DNA of 53,052 nucleotides, from contig JACRLW010000019.1 of the NCBI GenBank assembly GCA_016235155.1, forward strand, positions 1 through 53,052, in the 5' to 3' direction. This stretch comes from Planctomycetota bacterium (GTDB taxonomy: Bacteria > Planctomycetota > UBA1135 > UBA2386). The notes beneath the pieces were generated by a model. It was not told the DNA's origin. It saw only the letters and a list, made by a program, of their open reading frames with translations, and made no database searches. Of the stretch, positions 1 through 11,095 are shown piece by piece (the stretch's first letter is position 1; the number at the start of each line of letters is the position of its first letter). The translations under genes and the position numbers were made by a program.

Positions 1-1512
1 GGTTTCGCGCGCGAACGTGGCGAGCGCGAGCGCCGGGTCGCCACGCTGGGCGATCGCGAGTGCCTTCGGTTCGAGATCGACGGTCAAGTACCGGTCGAAG
101 CGGTCGCACAGCGTCGCGTCGCGCGCGACGCGCAAGGCGTCGAGTTCGACCCTCAACCCCGCGAGCCGTTCGCGCACGGTGCGACCGAGCGCCGCGTCGG
201 GCAGGTTCTCCGGGCGATAGCCCGACGCCGTCTCGAGTTCCGGCACGAGGTGCGCGCGCACGAAGTCGGGCTCGCGCCAGCCTTCCGCCGAGACGAGGTA
301 CCGCTCGACCTCCGCACGGCGCGTCGCCGTCACCGCATCGATGGTCGCGAGTTGGCGACGTTCGAGTTCGGCGAGCAGCGCGGCGCGTACCGATCCGGCG
401 AGCAGGACGTCGAGATCGCCGCCTTGCGCCGCGCGTTGCTGCAACCGCGCGAAGCGATCGATGTCGCGCGGCAGTTCGAGCAGCTCGGCGACGACCGTCG
501 CGACGCGATCCCGCACCGGTGCGCCGTCGACGTCGCCGACGACGAGCCGCCCCACGACGATCCCGACGGCGAACGTGACGAGGAGGATCGCCGCGCTCAG
601 GACGTTGCGCGGCACGCGCCGATGGCGATGCGGCACGCTCGCGACGGCGTCGTCCTGCGCCTCGAGTTCCTCGCGACCGATCCGCGGCCGCTCGCGGCGT
701 TCGACGCGGCGCAGGTCCTCGAGCAGTTCGCGGGGCGTCTGGTAGCGGAGCGCCGGGTCCTTCGCGAGCAGCTTGCGGATGACGAGGCTCAGGCCATCCG
801 AGATCTCCGGCACCAGATCGACGACCGACGGCGGCCGCTCGTGCAGCACCTTCGCGATCAACTCGCCGATCGCGTCGGCGCGGAACGGCGGCTGACCCGT
901 CGCCATGTGGAAGAGCGTCGCGCCGAGCGAGTACAGGTCGCTGCGGATGTCGGCGGCCTTCGGGTTGGTCGCCTGTTCCGGCGCGATGTACTGCGGCGTG
1001 CCGACGGTGGCGCCGTCGCGCGTGAGCGCGAGGTCGGTCTCGGCCTTCGCAAGCCCCATGTCGGTGAGCTTCGCGCGGCCGTCCTGGTCGATCAGGATGT
1101 TCCCGGGCTTGATGTCGCGATGGATGATCCCGCAGTCGAACGCGTGCGCGAGCGCGTCCGCGACCTGGATCGCCACGTCGAGCACCTGGCGTTCGGGAAA
1201 CGCCCCCCACTCGGCGAGGAGCTGGCGCAGGGAACGTCCCTCGACGAACTCCATCACGAAGTAGTGGTAGCCCGCTTCGTGACCGAGGTCGTAGGCCGTG
1301 ACGATGTTCTGGTGATTGAGCTTCGCGACGATCCGCGCCTCCCGCTCGAGCCTCTCGACGTAGCGCGCGTCGCGAGCGAGCGCGGGCTTGAGCACCTTCA
1401 GGGCGACCGTTCGCTCGAGGTGCTTCTGCCGCGCCTTGAAGACGGTGCCCATCGCGCCCGACCCGACGCGGGCGAGGATCTCGTAGTTGGCGAACGGCTG
1501 GGCGAAGCTCAT
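1..1512 (-). CDS. Membrane Ser/Thr protein kinase (PknB/Hanks type), C-terminus beyond left edge
   Basis: The reading frame is open from the ATG at 1512 to the left edge (504 codons), so the C-terminus is missing. Residues 10-270 form a eukaryotic-like kinase domain: glycine loop GSGAMG, ATP lysine in VALKV (about K39), catalytic HRDIKPGN (about D133), metal-binding DMG in place of DFG (about D151), and an APEQ segment. A single hydrophobic helix near residues 300-325 (LSAAILLVTFAVGIVVG) is followed by a mostly helical, charged C-terminal part that would be extracytoplasmic. The family phosphorylates Ser/Thr on partner proteins, often FHA-domain partners. The start ATG overlaps the stop of the upstream FHA-sigma54 activator gene as ATGA, so the two are translationally coupled. 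Kinase assignment is firm; the signal sensed is unknown. Confidence 0.93.
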   Translation of the reverse strand, partial: MSFAQPFANYEILARVGSGAMGTVFKARQKHLERTVALKVLKPALARDARYVERLEREARIVAKLNHQNIVTAYDLGHEAGYHYFVMEFVEGRSLRQLLAEWGAFPERQVLDVAIQVADALAHAFDCGIIHRDIKPGNILIDQDGRAKLTDMGLAKAETDLALTRDGATVGTPQYIAPEQATNPKAADIRSDLYSLGATLFHMATGQPPFRADAIGELIAKVLHERPPSVVDLVPEISDGLSLVIRKLLAKDPALRYQTPRELLEDLRRVERRERPRIGREELEAQDDAVASVPHRHRRVPRNVLSAAILLVTFAVGIVVGRLVVGDVDGAPVRDRVATVVAELLELPRDIDRFARLQQRAAQGGDLDVLLAGSVRAALLAELERRQLATIDAVTATRRAEVERYLVSAEGWREPDFVRAHLVPELETASGYRPENLPDAALGRTVRERLAGLRVELDALRVARDATLCDRFDRYLTVDLEPKALAIAQRGDPALALATFARET

Positions 1513-3551
1513 GCGTCGTCGCTGCTCGGTGCCCCAGTGCTGGGAGCGACGGTGCCGGGAGCGGCGCCCGCCGGCGGAGCGCCGGACTCGAGTTCGTACT
1601 TCTCGAGCTTGCGTTGCAGGGCGAAGCGCGAGAGCCCGAGCATCTCCGCCGTCCGGCTCTTGTTGCCGCCGGACAGGAGGATCGCCTTCTGGATCTCGCG
1701 CACCTCCAGCTCCTTCACCATGTCGGGCAGGGTCGTGCCGCGTTCGGCGGGTACGACGCCCGGTGCATCCTCGATCGGATCGATCACCACGCGCGGCGTC
1801 CGCACCTGGTCGCCGAGGTGCTGCGGCTCGATCACGCCGTCGCCGAGGATCGCCGCGCGCCGCACCTCGTTCTGCAGTTCACGCACGTTGCCCGGCCAGC
1901 GGTACGCGACCAGCAGGTCCATCGCGGGCTTCGACACGCGGACGCGCTTCGACTGCGACTCGCGCGCCAGTTCGCCGAGGATGCGCTCCACGAGGGCCGG
2001 GATGTCCTCGCGATGTTCGCGCAGCGGCGGCAGCCGGATCGGCAGGACCGCCAGCCGGTAGTAGAGGTCCTCGCGGAACTCGCCGTCGCGCACCATCTCC
2101 TCGAGGTTCTTGTTCGTCGCAGTGACGAGCCGCACGTCGACCTTGATCGTCTCGCGGCTGCCGATCGGACGGACTTCGCCTTCCTGCAGCACGCGCAGCA
2201 GCTTCTTCTGCAGGTCGACGTGCATCTCCCCGACCTCGTCGAGCAGGAGCACGCCGCCCGACGCCGCGACGAGCAGGCCCTTGCGCGCGCTGGTCGCGCC
2301 GGTGAACGCGCCCTTCTCGTAGCCGAACAGCTCGCTCTCGAGCAGCGCCTCGGGCAGAGCCGCGCAGTTCTCGGAGACGAACGGCCCGGCGGCGCGAGGT
2401 CCGAGCTTGTGGATCGCGCGCGCGACGAGTTCCTTCCCGGTGCCCGACTCGCCGAGGATGAGCACGGGATCCTCGGCGGGGATGTACTTGTCGAGCAGAC
2501 GGAACACCTCGTGCATCCGCCGGCTGTTGCCGACGATCGCGCGGTAGTCGTGCGCGAACTCGAGACCCTTCTTGGTCTCGTCGAGCTGCTGCCGCATGTC
2601 GTCGATGGTCGCCGCCTGCTCCTGCAACCGACCTTCCAGCTGGGCATTGAGCTGGCTGATGCGATGGAGCGCGCGCTCCAGCTCGAGGCGGTTGCCGTCG
2701 AGCTCCCGCATCGTCCGCGCGTTGCTGATCGCGACGCTGGCATGGTCGGCCAGCGAGATCAGCAGGCGCTTCTCCCGCTCCTCGAACACGTGGTTCTGCA
2801 GCCGGTTGTCGACGTAGAGCACGCCCTCGACCTTGCCGCGGATCCGCAGCGGGATGCACAGCACCGAGCGGAGGCGCAGGTCGGCGACGGACGCGAGGCC
2901 GCGGAAGCGCGCGTCCTCCTGGGCGTTGGTCGTCAGCTCCGCCACGCCGGACTCGCGCACGCGCTGCGCGATCGTCCGCGAGATCTTGAACTCCGGCGTG
3001 TTGACCTCTTCCTGCGCGAAGTTGCGGGCGACCTCGACGGTTTCCGCTTCGCCGTGGCCGACGATCAGGAAGCCGCGCTCGGCTCCGCTCAGATGGATGG
3101 CCGCGTCGACGATGCGCGTGAGCAGGCGCGAGAGGTCACGCTCCTCGTTGAGCGCCTGGGCGACTTCGATGAACTCGGACAGGTCGCGCGCGGTCTGCCG
3201 GTCCTCGACGAGTTGCGTGTCGTCGAGCGAGGGTCGCTCCTGGTGGACCACGAGTTCGATCTCGCAGCCGCCGACGGCGAAGCGGTCGCCGGGCCTGAGT
3301 TCGGCCTCCTTCACCGGCATCCCGCGGAGCCTCGGCGGGTTCTGGGCGCCTTCGTCGAAGAGCACGAAGCCGGTCGGACGGCGTTCGACGCGGCAGTGAC
3401 GGCGCGACACCAACCGGTCGCCGAGCACGAGATCGCATTCGCGGGACCGGCCGAGCACGACGACTTCACGGTCGAAGTCGTGGGCCTCCCGCTCCTCGCC
3501 CTGGTGCACCACGAGCTGGAACGGACCTGGACCTGGCATGTCGTCGATCAT
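1509..3551 (-). CDS. FHA-GAF-sigma54-dependent transcriptional activator
   Basis: The 680-residue protein has four parts. Residues 1-110 are an FHA domain (GRSRECDLVLGD, then SRRHCRVE), which binds phosphothreonine. Residues about 130-285 are a GAF sensor domain, followed by a coiled coil at about 290-335. Residues about 345-575 are an AAA+ sigma54-activation domain with Walker A GESGTGKE, the GAFTGA loop that contacts sigma54, and Walker B LLLDEVGEM. The C-terminus (about 620-660) is a Fis-type helix-turn-helix (NKSRTAEMLGLSRFALQ). All catalytic motifs are intact, so it should activate RpoN-dependent promoters. There is no receiver domain; control is more likely through FHA recognition of phosphorylation by the kinase encoded directly downstream in the same operon. 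ATG at 3551 is used; the in-frame ATG at 3539 is an alternative. Confidence 0.95.
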   Translation of the reverse strand: MIDDMPGPGPFQLVVHQGEEREAHDFDREVVVLGRSRECDLVLGDRLVSRRHCRVERRPTGFVLFDEGAQNPPRLRGMPVKEAELRPGDRFAVGGCEIELVVHQERPSLDDTQLVEDRQTARDLSEFIEVAQALNEERDLSRLLTRIVDAAIHLSGAERGFLIVGHGEAETVEVARNFAQEEVNTPEFKISRTIAQRVRESGVAELTTNAQEDARFRGLASVADLRLRSVLCIPLRIRGKVEGVLYVDNRLQNHVFEEREKRLLISLADHASVAISNARTMRELDGNRLELERALHRISQLNAQLEGRLQEQAATIDDMRQQLDETKKGLEFAHDYRAIVGNSRRMHEVFRLLDKYIPAEDPVLILGESGTGKELVARAIHKLGPRAAGPFVSENCAALPEALLESELFGYEKGAFTGATSARKGLLVAASGGVLLLDEVGEMHVDLQKKLLRVLQEGEVRPIGSRETIKVDVRLVTATNKNLEEMVRDGEFREDLYYRLAVLPIRLPPLREHREDIPALVERILGELARESQSKRVRVSKPAMDLLVAYRWPGNVRELQNEVRRAAILGDGVIEPQHLGDQVRTPRVVIDPIEDAPGVVPAERGTTLPDMVKELEVREIQKAILLSGGNKSRTAEMLGLSRFALQRKLEKYELESGAPPAGAAPGTVAPSTGAPSSDDA

Positions 3552-3683
3552 CCTACGGTGCGTCTCTCGCGATCGACGAGCTCGGGGCGGCGCGTGTCAT
3601 CGGCGACCCGATAGCCCGATGCCGCGGCGAGGTCACCTCCCGGGGCCGGGAATCGGCGGTGGCGCGACGTATCCTGCGCCGCC

Positions 3684-4919
3684 GTGTCCTCGCCCGGAAG
3701 AGACCACGCGGAGTCCGCTCCGGCGCTCCGCGCGTTCGAACTGCGTCCGGCGGAGTTCGAGGGGCGTCGCGGCCTCGTCCTGATCGATCCGCTCGGGTTG
3801 ATCGACGGGCAGGTCTTCGTCCCCGAGGCGCTCGTGCCGATCCTCGCCCGTCTCGACGGCACGCGCACGCTCGCGTCGATCGAGGCCGAGCTGCGAGCGG
3901 CGGGCGCCGTTCTCCGCGACGGCTTCCTCGCCGATCTGGTCGTGCAACTCGACGAGAGCCTCCTGCTGCACGGCGAGTTGTTCGAGTCGACGGCCGAGAG
4001 CACCGCGGCGCAGTTCCTCGCCGAGGGGGTGCGCGAAGCGTCGCACGCGGGCAGCCACGGCTACCCCGCCGGCGCCGGCGCGTGCGCGCGAGCCCTGGAC
4101 GAACTGCTCGGTGAGTTGTCTGCCCCGACCGGTCGGGCACCCCGCGGTCTCGTCGCCCCCCACATCGACTTCGGCCGTGGCGCGTCCGGCTATCGCGCGG
4201 CCTACCGCGCGCTCGCCGCGCACGAACTCCCCGAACTCGTCGTCGTGTTCGGCACCGGGCACGGCGGTCCGCTCGCCCCGCTCACCGGCCTGCCGCTCGA
4301 CTGGCGGACGCCGCTCGGCACGCTGCGGACCGAGCGTGCGTTCGTCGACGCGGTGCACGCGCGACTCGGAGCTCCCGCCCCTGCCGACCTCCTCCTGCAC
4401 CGCAAGGAACACAGCCTCGAGTTCCAGATGCTCTGCCTCGCGGCGCTCTCGCTCGCACGAACCGGGCGCCCCGACGCGATCCCGGTCGCCGGCTTCCTCT
4501 GCGGATCCCTGCCGAGCGGCGACGGCGACCTGGATCGCGAGACCTGGATCGCAGGCCTGCTCGACGCTCTGCGCGGCGCCGCGGCCAAGCGGCGCGTGAC
4601 CTTCCTCGCCGGCGCGGACCTCGCGCACGTCGGGCCGACCTTCGGCGACGACGCACCGCTCGGCGACGACGCGGTGCACGCGCTGGCCAGGCGCGACGAC
4701 GCACGCCTCGCGATGCTGCGCGCCGGGGAACCCGGGCACTTCCACGCCGCGGTGATGCGCGGCGCGAACCCGGACCGCGTGTGCAGCGCGACCGCGATCT
4801 ACCTCGCTGCGCGCCTCGCCGGCGGCGCAGCGGAGATCCTGCACTACGGACAGGCGCTGGCGGAGGACCGGACGCAGTGCGTGACGTTCTGCAGCGCGAT
4901 CCTCCGCGGCGAGCCGTGA
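3684..4919 (+). CDS. MEMO1 / AmmeMemoRadiSam system protein B-like, with PqqD-like N-terminus
   Basis: The gene starts with GTG and encodes 411 residues. Residues about 145-410 match the MEMO family: APHIDFGRG, VVVFGTGHGG, the KEHSLEFQ block, and GADLAHVGPTFGD near the C-terminus. MEMO proteins resemble non-haem iron dioxygenases and in bacteria are frequently encoded with an AMMECR1 protein and a radical SAM enzyme. Neither partner is in this window. The first 130 residues are an extension whose segment LDGTRTLASIEAELRAAG, a linker and a second helix pair look like a PqqD/RRE winged-helix domain. The gene is divergent from the sigma54 activator across 132 bases and convergent with the giant gene at 4929. 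Family assignment is good; the reaction is unknown. Confidence 0.85.
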   Translation: MSSPGRDHAESAPALRAFELRPAEFEGRRGLVLIDPLGLIDGQVFVPEALVPILARLDGTRTLASIEAELRAAGAVLRDGFLADLVVQLDESLLLHGELFESTAESTAAQFLAEGVREASHAGSHGYPAGAGACARALDELLGELSAPTGRAPRGLVAPHIDFGRGASGYRAAYRALAAHELPELVVVFGTGHGGPLAPLTGLPLDWRTPLGTLRTERAFVDAVHARLGAPAPADLLLHRKEHSLEFQMLCLAALSLARTGRPDAIPVAGFLCGSLPSGDGDLDRETWIAGLLDALRGAAAKRRVTFLAGADLAHVGPTFGDDAPLGDDAVHALARRDDARLAMLRAGEPGHFHAAVMRGANPDRVCSATAIYLAARLAGGAAEILHYGQALAEDRTQCVTFCSAILRGEP

Positions 4920-4932
4920 CCGGTCGGGTCAC
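4916..4932. terminator. Hairpin spanning both stop codons of convergent genes
   Basis: GTGACC at 4916-4921 and GGTCAC at 4927-4932 form a perfect 6-base stem with a 5-base loop. The TGA of the MEMO gene lies in the left arm and the TGA of the opposite gene (4931-4929) in the right arm. There is no T tract on either side, so at best this is a weak bidirectional terminator. It may instead be a by-product of two stop codons facing each other in GC-rich DNA. Confidence 0.3.
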
Positions 4933-7900
4933 CGCACCGGCGGCTCGAGTTCGCGTAGCGCGGCGCCGTGGTCGTCGCTGAGCACGAGCACGCTGAAGCG
5001 CTCGACGTTCGCGGCACCCTCGCCGGAGACCGACGCGTAGTCGAAGCGCCCGCGCAGGTCGGTGTAGCCGTCCTTGTGGAAGCGGACGCCGCCGCCCGGG
5101 ACGCGCGCGAAGACCTTCACGTAGACCTTCGCGAGCGGGCGCTCGTTCGCGACGTCCGCGACCTGGATCTGGCCGTAGCCGTCCATCCATCGCACCGCCA
5201 GCGAACTGGCGTAGTGCGCCTGACGCCGCGTGATCCCGCCGCCCTGAACTTCGACCAGCACGTTGCCGGTCGCGAACTCGGCCGGCAGGTCGAAGGCGAA
5301 CTCCGACTCGCCCTGGGGCAACGCGACGACGTCGCTGCGGTTGGGCTTCACGTAGGCGAAGTCGCCCGAGTCCTGCTGCACGAACGGGTGGGTCGAGAAC
5401 AGGAACTCGACGTCCATCACGAAGTACCGCACCTCGCACTGCGCGAGGTTCTTGTAGCGGACGATCACGCGCCGGCCCTCGATCGCGAGTTCGAGCGACG
5501 GTTGGCTCTCCGCGAGATCGGTCTGACGCCGCGTGCGATCGTCGCCCGCGCCGCCGGCCACGCTCTTGCCCTCGATCTCGTCGAGCTGTGCGGTCAGGTC
5601 GCCGAACCAGTTGCGCCAGCGCTCGACCGGGTGGTCGACGTAGCGCGACGCGATCGCGCGCGCGTCCTGTGGGCGCGCCTCGTAGAGCGCGAGGTAGGCC
5701 CGCATCGCTTCGTACTGCAGCTTCGTCATCAGACGGTTCGCGTCGACCCGCGCGAAGCTCGCGAGCGCTTCCTCGACCCGGTCCTGCAAGAGCAGGTAGT
5801 AGGTGACGTCGAGCCAATCGGCGTCGTCGAGAGCCGGCACGTAGCAGAGGTTCCACAGCAAGGCGTCGTACTGCCGCGCGAGCCCGCCGTTGAGGATCGT
5901 GCGCTGCTTGCCGAAGCGATGCGCGCGCGCGTTGAAAAGCGGCTCGAACTCGACGTGCTCGTACCAACGCCGCTCGAAGGGGTCGAGGACGACGAGCGGC
6001 GAGACCATCACCCGCCCGCACTGCGCGAGGAAGCCGTCGGCAAAGCGCAGGTACTCGCGCGCCGCGCGCTCGTCGCCGTGCAGGATCGCGTAGGCCCACA
6101 GGCGGTCGTCGTGCACGTGCCGGCGACGCAGCCGTTCGGTCGCCGCCGCGAAGAACGCCTTGTCGCGCATGCGCCACGCGATGCGCCCGAGATCGATCCG
6201 GCCGAGGTTGCCGGTCTCCAGCCACCGCAGCACCTCCTCGGGCGCGCCGTCCTGCGAGACGTGCTCCCACGACGTCGTGTCGATGCGGGTCGGCGTCGCG
6301 ACGACGTGCAGCGTCGCCGCAACGGCCTTGGCGAGCAGGGTCCCGTCCTTGCTCACGTGCACGGGGTACTGCGGTGCGTCGCCCGGTGCCGGGAAGTAGA
6401 AGGCGAAGTCGAGCGACTGCGTGCCGTAGCCGCCGAGCCGCACCGTCACGCTGCGCGTCGCCTTGCCGCGCGCGACCGGCAGCGCACCCTGCGGGATCTG
6501 CAGCAACACATCGAGTTCGAGGTTGGACGAGGTCGGGTTGGTCACGACGACCTGGCAGCCGTACGCGACGTCGACGACGAACTCGTCGGTCACCCAGGCG
6601 TCCTGTTGCTCGTTGCCCTCGTAGCGGTAGCGCTCGTCGAGCCGGTAGAAGTTCTGGCTGACGAGGATCGGCGCCGCGCCGCGCGGCGCCGGCTGGGCCG
6701 CGGTGAGTTCCTCGCGGACGAGGATGAACGGTGTCTTGCCGGCGATCGCGAGCGATGCGCCGTCGACCTTGGTCTGGAGCGCCGCCGACTCGAAGGGCAA
6801 GTCGAGCACCGCGAGCGCGAGCATCATCTCGGCGAAGCTGTTGGCGGCTTCGGCGACGTTGGTCGAGACGAAGGGCCTGCCCGCGCCGTGCCGCGCGAAG
6901 TCGCGCCAGAACGCGTTCGGGACGACGAGCGACGCGACCTGCTCGGCGAGCGGACGGTGCCAGTACTGCGACTCCGCGTAGCGCTTCGTCGTCTCCGGAG
7001 CGCGGAACAACTCGTGCACCTCCGCGCGCCGCTCGAGCGCCGCGGAGATCTCGTCGACCGCCTTGTCCTTCTTCTCGGCGTCCAGGTCCCCGCGGTCCTT
7101 GCCTTCCTTCGCCAGGCGTTCCTCCGCGACCGCGGCATCGGCCGCCGGCTCCTGCGGCTTGTCGGCTGGGCGCGGCGCGGCGGCGGCTGGAGGAGCGGGC
7201 GCCTTCCCGCGGCTGCGTTCGGCGCGCCGCGTCGCGACGGGCTCACCCGCCTGGTTGCGCTCGTCCTCGGCGAGCTTGCGATCCGCGGCCTTCAGCACTT
7301 CGCCGAGCCCGCCCTCCTGCCCCTCGAGCGCGTCGCCGAGGAGAGCGCTGCGGAACAACCGATCGCGGCGGGCCGGATCGGGAGGCAGCAGGTCGACGGC
7401 ATCCGCGACGAGGCGCTGCACGGTGTCGTGCTCGTCCGCGAGCCGTCGCGCGAGCAGGATCTTCACGACGACGTTGAGGCGACCGAACGCCCAGGGCTCG
7501 AGCCACGGCGCGAGATCGGCTTCGAGCAGCCACTCGTCGACGAAGGTCCGTTGGCCCTTGTTCGCGAGGTACGGCCGCACGACGGAGTCGAAGAACGCGC
7601 GGTCCTTGTGGTACAGGAACAGGTGCAGCTCGTGGCAGGCGTGCTTCGAGTACTCGGTGCGCTTCTCCGCCTCGGTGAGCTTCGGCCAGCCGAGCACGAA
7701 CGCGAACTCCGCGAGCTGCTCGTCGCCGCTGAGGGTGCGGAGGAGCCGGTGCACGTCGGCGAGCGAGGTGTAGCTGCTGAGTTCCGTGGTCCGCAGGTCG
7801 GCGACGGTCGCCGTCGCGCCGGCGTCGACGAACTCGATGCGGCGGCGCTGCGCGATCGGCTGCGCCGGATCGAGCGCGCGCGCGAGGTGCTGCGGCCGCG

Positions 7901-10900
7901 GGACGAGCGGCGTCTCGTCGAGCGCGAGCGAGGCGTAGACGGTGCTCGTGCGATCGAGCCGCCGGCGCCGCCGCCGAGGCCCACACCCGAAGACCAGGCC
8001 GAGCTTTCGGTCTCTTGTTCCTCCTGCGCCCACGGGTTCAGCAGCAGGCCGGGCCGCCGCAGCAGGTTCCCCGGGTACTTCGCGGTGAAGCGTCGCTCGA
8101 GGATGTAGCGGTACTCGTCCGCGAGGATGCGGCCGACGTGGTAGCTGCTCGGGACGAAGTCGAAGACCGTGATCGATGGCGCTTCGTCGGCCGGCGCGAC
8201 GAGCGCCGCGAACGAGTCGTAGGTCGGCAGGTAGCGCGTGGCGGTGACGTGCACGCGCGCCGACGCGCCCGCGTGGTCGAGTGCGACGCGGAGTTCGCCG
8301 CCGGCGACGTCCAACCCGGTGAGTTGCAACGCGGGCTGGATCGGCGCCTGCAACATGCGGTTCGATCCGATCGCGAGGTCGGCGACGCGACGACCCGCCG
8401 TCACGCGGACGGGGATCGCGGACCTGCGCTCGAGCCAGAGCACGTAGTCGCCCGGCGCGAGGCCGCGCAGTTCGAGAACCCCGTTCGCGAAGCCGAGCTT
8501 GTCCGAGACGTCGTGCGCGAACACCCCCTCGCCGCCGCGCAGTGCGAACAACGACGCGAGCGAGCGGTCGAGCGTCGTCGCGCGGGTCGCGAGCGGGAGG
8601 ACGAGCGTCTCCCCGGCCACGCCGTGCAGGACATCCGGCAAGGTCCGCTCCGTTGCGTCGAGCGACCATGCGCCGACGTCCGAAGCGAAGCCGTCGCTGG
8701 CGACGGTCGTGATGTCCGCCAGCGCACCCAGCGCAATGCGACCGCGCGAATCGGTCTTCAGGACGACCGGGACCGGGTCCTTGAACTCCTTGTGCCAGAA
8801 GCGGAGGTGCAGCGCCTTGTCGGCCTTCGGCTCGCCGTCCTTGCCCAGCACGTCGAGCGCGTAGCCCTCGCGGGTTCGCGAAAGGATCGGCGCTCCGGTC
8901 GCGGGCGTCGCGTCGACGCCGTTCAACGCGAAGCTGCGGGGCTCGGACGCGATCTCCACCGGCTGTCCGGTGGTCAGGCTCTTCATGCGCCCGCGCAGGC
9001 TCACCGTGATGCTCGCGACGTCCTGCGGCACGGCGAACTCGTGCACCGTCTCTCGGTCGTCGCTCAGCACGAGACCCGAGACGTCGCTGCTCGCCGCCAC
9101 GCCGTCGTGTCCGACCGCGGTGATCGTCAGCACCGGCGCGTCGAGGAGTGCCACGGGGATCGCGCGGCCGCAGAGCAGGAGGCGCGGTCGCAGCAGCAGC
9201 TTGCTCTTCTCTCCCGACAGGAGCGATTCGCGCTCGACGAAGACCCTGGCGCTCAGCTCGTACTCCTCGGCGCGGTGCGTGAAGCGTGCGAGCGACGCGA
9301 AGCCGCGGCGGCGCAACACGACGGTCTTCGTGCCGGGCTCGGTCGAGTACGGCACGTGGATCTCGCCGTTCCGGTCCGGCGCGAACTCGCGCCCGGCGAA
9401 CCAGAGCGTGGCATCCGGAACGAGCGCCCCGGACTCGTCGAGCACGGTGAACACGTGCCCGGCGTCGCCGGAACGTTCGTCGCAGCGGAGGCGGCCCTTC
9501 CGGATCAGCGCGCGACTCGCGATCCCGTTGCCGATGAACTCGACGACCCACACGCCCGGCCGGTCGATCGCCGGGAACTCGAAGCTGCGGCGCGTGCGAC
9601 GCAGCGGCGGCTCCTCGTAGCGCAACGTGCGCTCCTCGCTCGCGACGAGTCCGTCGAGGTCGATCGAGGCATCGGGCTCGCGGCCGTGGGCGCGCAACCA
9701 GTTGAAGGTGTCGATCTCGAACACCTTCACGATCATCGTCGCGACGTTCTTCACGTCGGCTTCGAGCACGACCTTGTCGTCGATCGCGAACTCCTGCCGA
9801 TTGGTCCTGGGGAAGCCGATCTCGACGCGATCGCGCAGCCGTTCGTAGTAGGCCGGGTCGTCGAGCAGGGCGTACCAGCGCTGCATGTCGCCGACCCCGG
9901 CGAGGATCTTGGTCTCGGCGAACACGCGTCGCAGCCAGTCGCTCTGCACGTACTCCGCGAAGGCGTCGTACGAACCGGCCGCGACGAAGATCTGCTCGAG
10001 GCAGGCGCGGACCAGGGCCGCGCTCGAATCGATCGGCAGCAGCCCCGGCGCATGCGCGCGGCCTTCCTCCACCCACGCCGCCGCGCGGCCGCTCTTGCGC
10101 ACGAAGTCGGAGTTCACCCAGTTGGTCTGCCGCGGCAGGCGCAGGTAGGCGAGGAGTCGCGCCTCGTCGACCACGCCGCGCGCGAGGTCGGCGGTGAGTC
10201 GCGCGTGCAGCACGTTCGCGCGCAAGGACACGTGCGCGGGCCCGAGACGCAAGGAGAACGCGTCGAGTCGCTGGAGCCAGGCGTCGCGTGCGACGAGATC
10301 GCGGTCGACATCGGTGTCCGCGTCGGGCGCGAGGCGCACGAGATACGTCGCGACGAACTTGCCGTCGTTGATCAGGCCCGGCATCGCGCTCACGCAGGCC
10401 TCGAGCTGCTCGAGCGTGAGGGCGTGGTGGATCGGGAGGGCGGAAAAGCCGCTGCTGTGCTGCCGCTTCAGTTCGCGGACCACCAGCGCGGGGAGGTTCG
10501 GCGCGTCGGGCAGGCGCAACCGCGAGAGCAGGGCGACGAGGCGGTTGTCGTCGAGCTCGCGCGACGCCATCCCGTACAGCCCGGCGTCGGTGAAGCCGTC
10601 GAGCGAACCCGGGTACTGCCCCAGCGCGCGGCGGGTCAGCGCCTCGCGCGCGATGAGTTCCTGATCGAGCCGCGTCGGGATCAAGGGATCGCTGCCGCGC
10701 TGCGTGCGCTGATCGCCGAAGGTCAGGCCGAGCCGATCGCGAAGGTGGCGCAGCGTCGCGGCCGGGTCCTTGCCGTAGCCGAGCAAGGCCTGCCGGTTCT
10801 CGATCTCGACGACCCGCGCCGTCCGGCCGTGCTTCTCGATCCAGGCCGCGAGCAGCGGCGGGACGTCTTCCGAGCGACCCTCGTGCTGCGCGAGGAGGCA

Positions 10901-11095
10901 CGAGAAGAAGAAGTGTTCCTCGGTGCCGGGGATGAGCTGCGAGAGCGTGCGCGTGCGATCGGTCGCGAGGGCGAACTCCTCCTGGAAGCCGATCGGCGTG
11001 CCCTGCGCGCGAACCTCCACTGAGACGGCCGCGACGGCGACGAGAGCGAAGAGGATCCAGGACCGGAAGGGACGACGGGCGGATCGAGTGCGCAT
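4929..11095 (-). CDS. Giant exported alpha-2-macroglobulin-like protein, interrupted by a frameshift near 7960
   Basis: The coding region starts at ATG 11095 with a signal peptide (MRTRSARRPF, hydrophobic core, VRAQG). It reads in one frame to about 7960 (about 1045 residues) and continues in another frame to the TGA at 4931-4929 (about 1010 residues). The 6167-base length is one base short of a multiple of three. The N-terminal half contains beta-rich macroglobulin-like segments. The second half has an acidic/lysine-rich linker, a helical block and the C-terminal motif KVYVKVFAR followed by KDGYTDLRGRFDY, which I recall from large alpha-2-macroglobulin-like proteins. I see no thioester CGEQ motif. 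The likely site is the periplasm or outer surface, perhaps in protease trapping or envelope integrity, but this is inference. A sequencing error or a true mutation could explain the shift. Confidence 0.7.

Noticed and set aside
250..2061. Long + strand open frame opposite the kinase and activator genes
   Set aside because: It lies antisense to two well-recognised genes, is dominated by Arg/Asp/Leu shadow composition, and shows no known domain. GC-rich DNA produces such frames.
4968..11023. Two very long + strand open frames (4968-8108 and 8015-11023)
   Set aside because: Antisense to the giant macroglobulin-like gene; composition is Arg/Val/Asp-rich with no signal peptide or motif.
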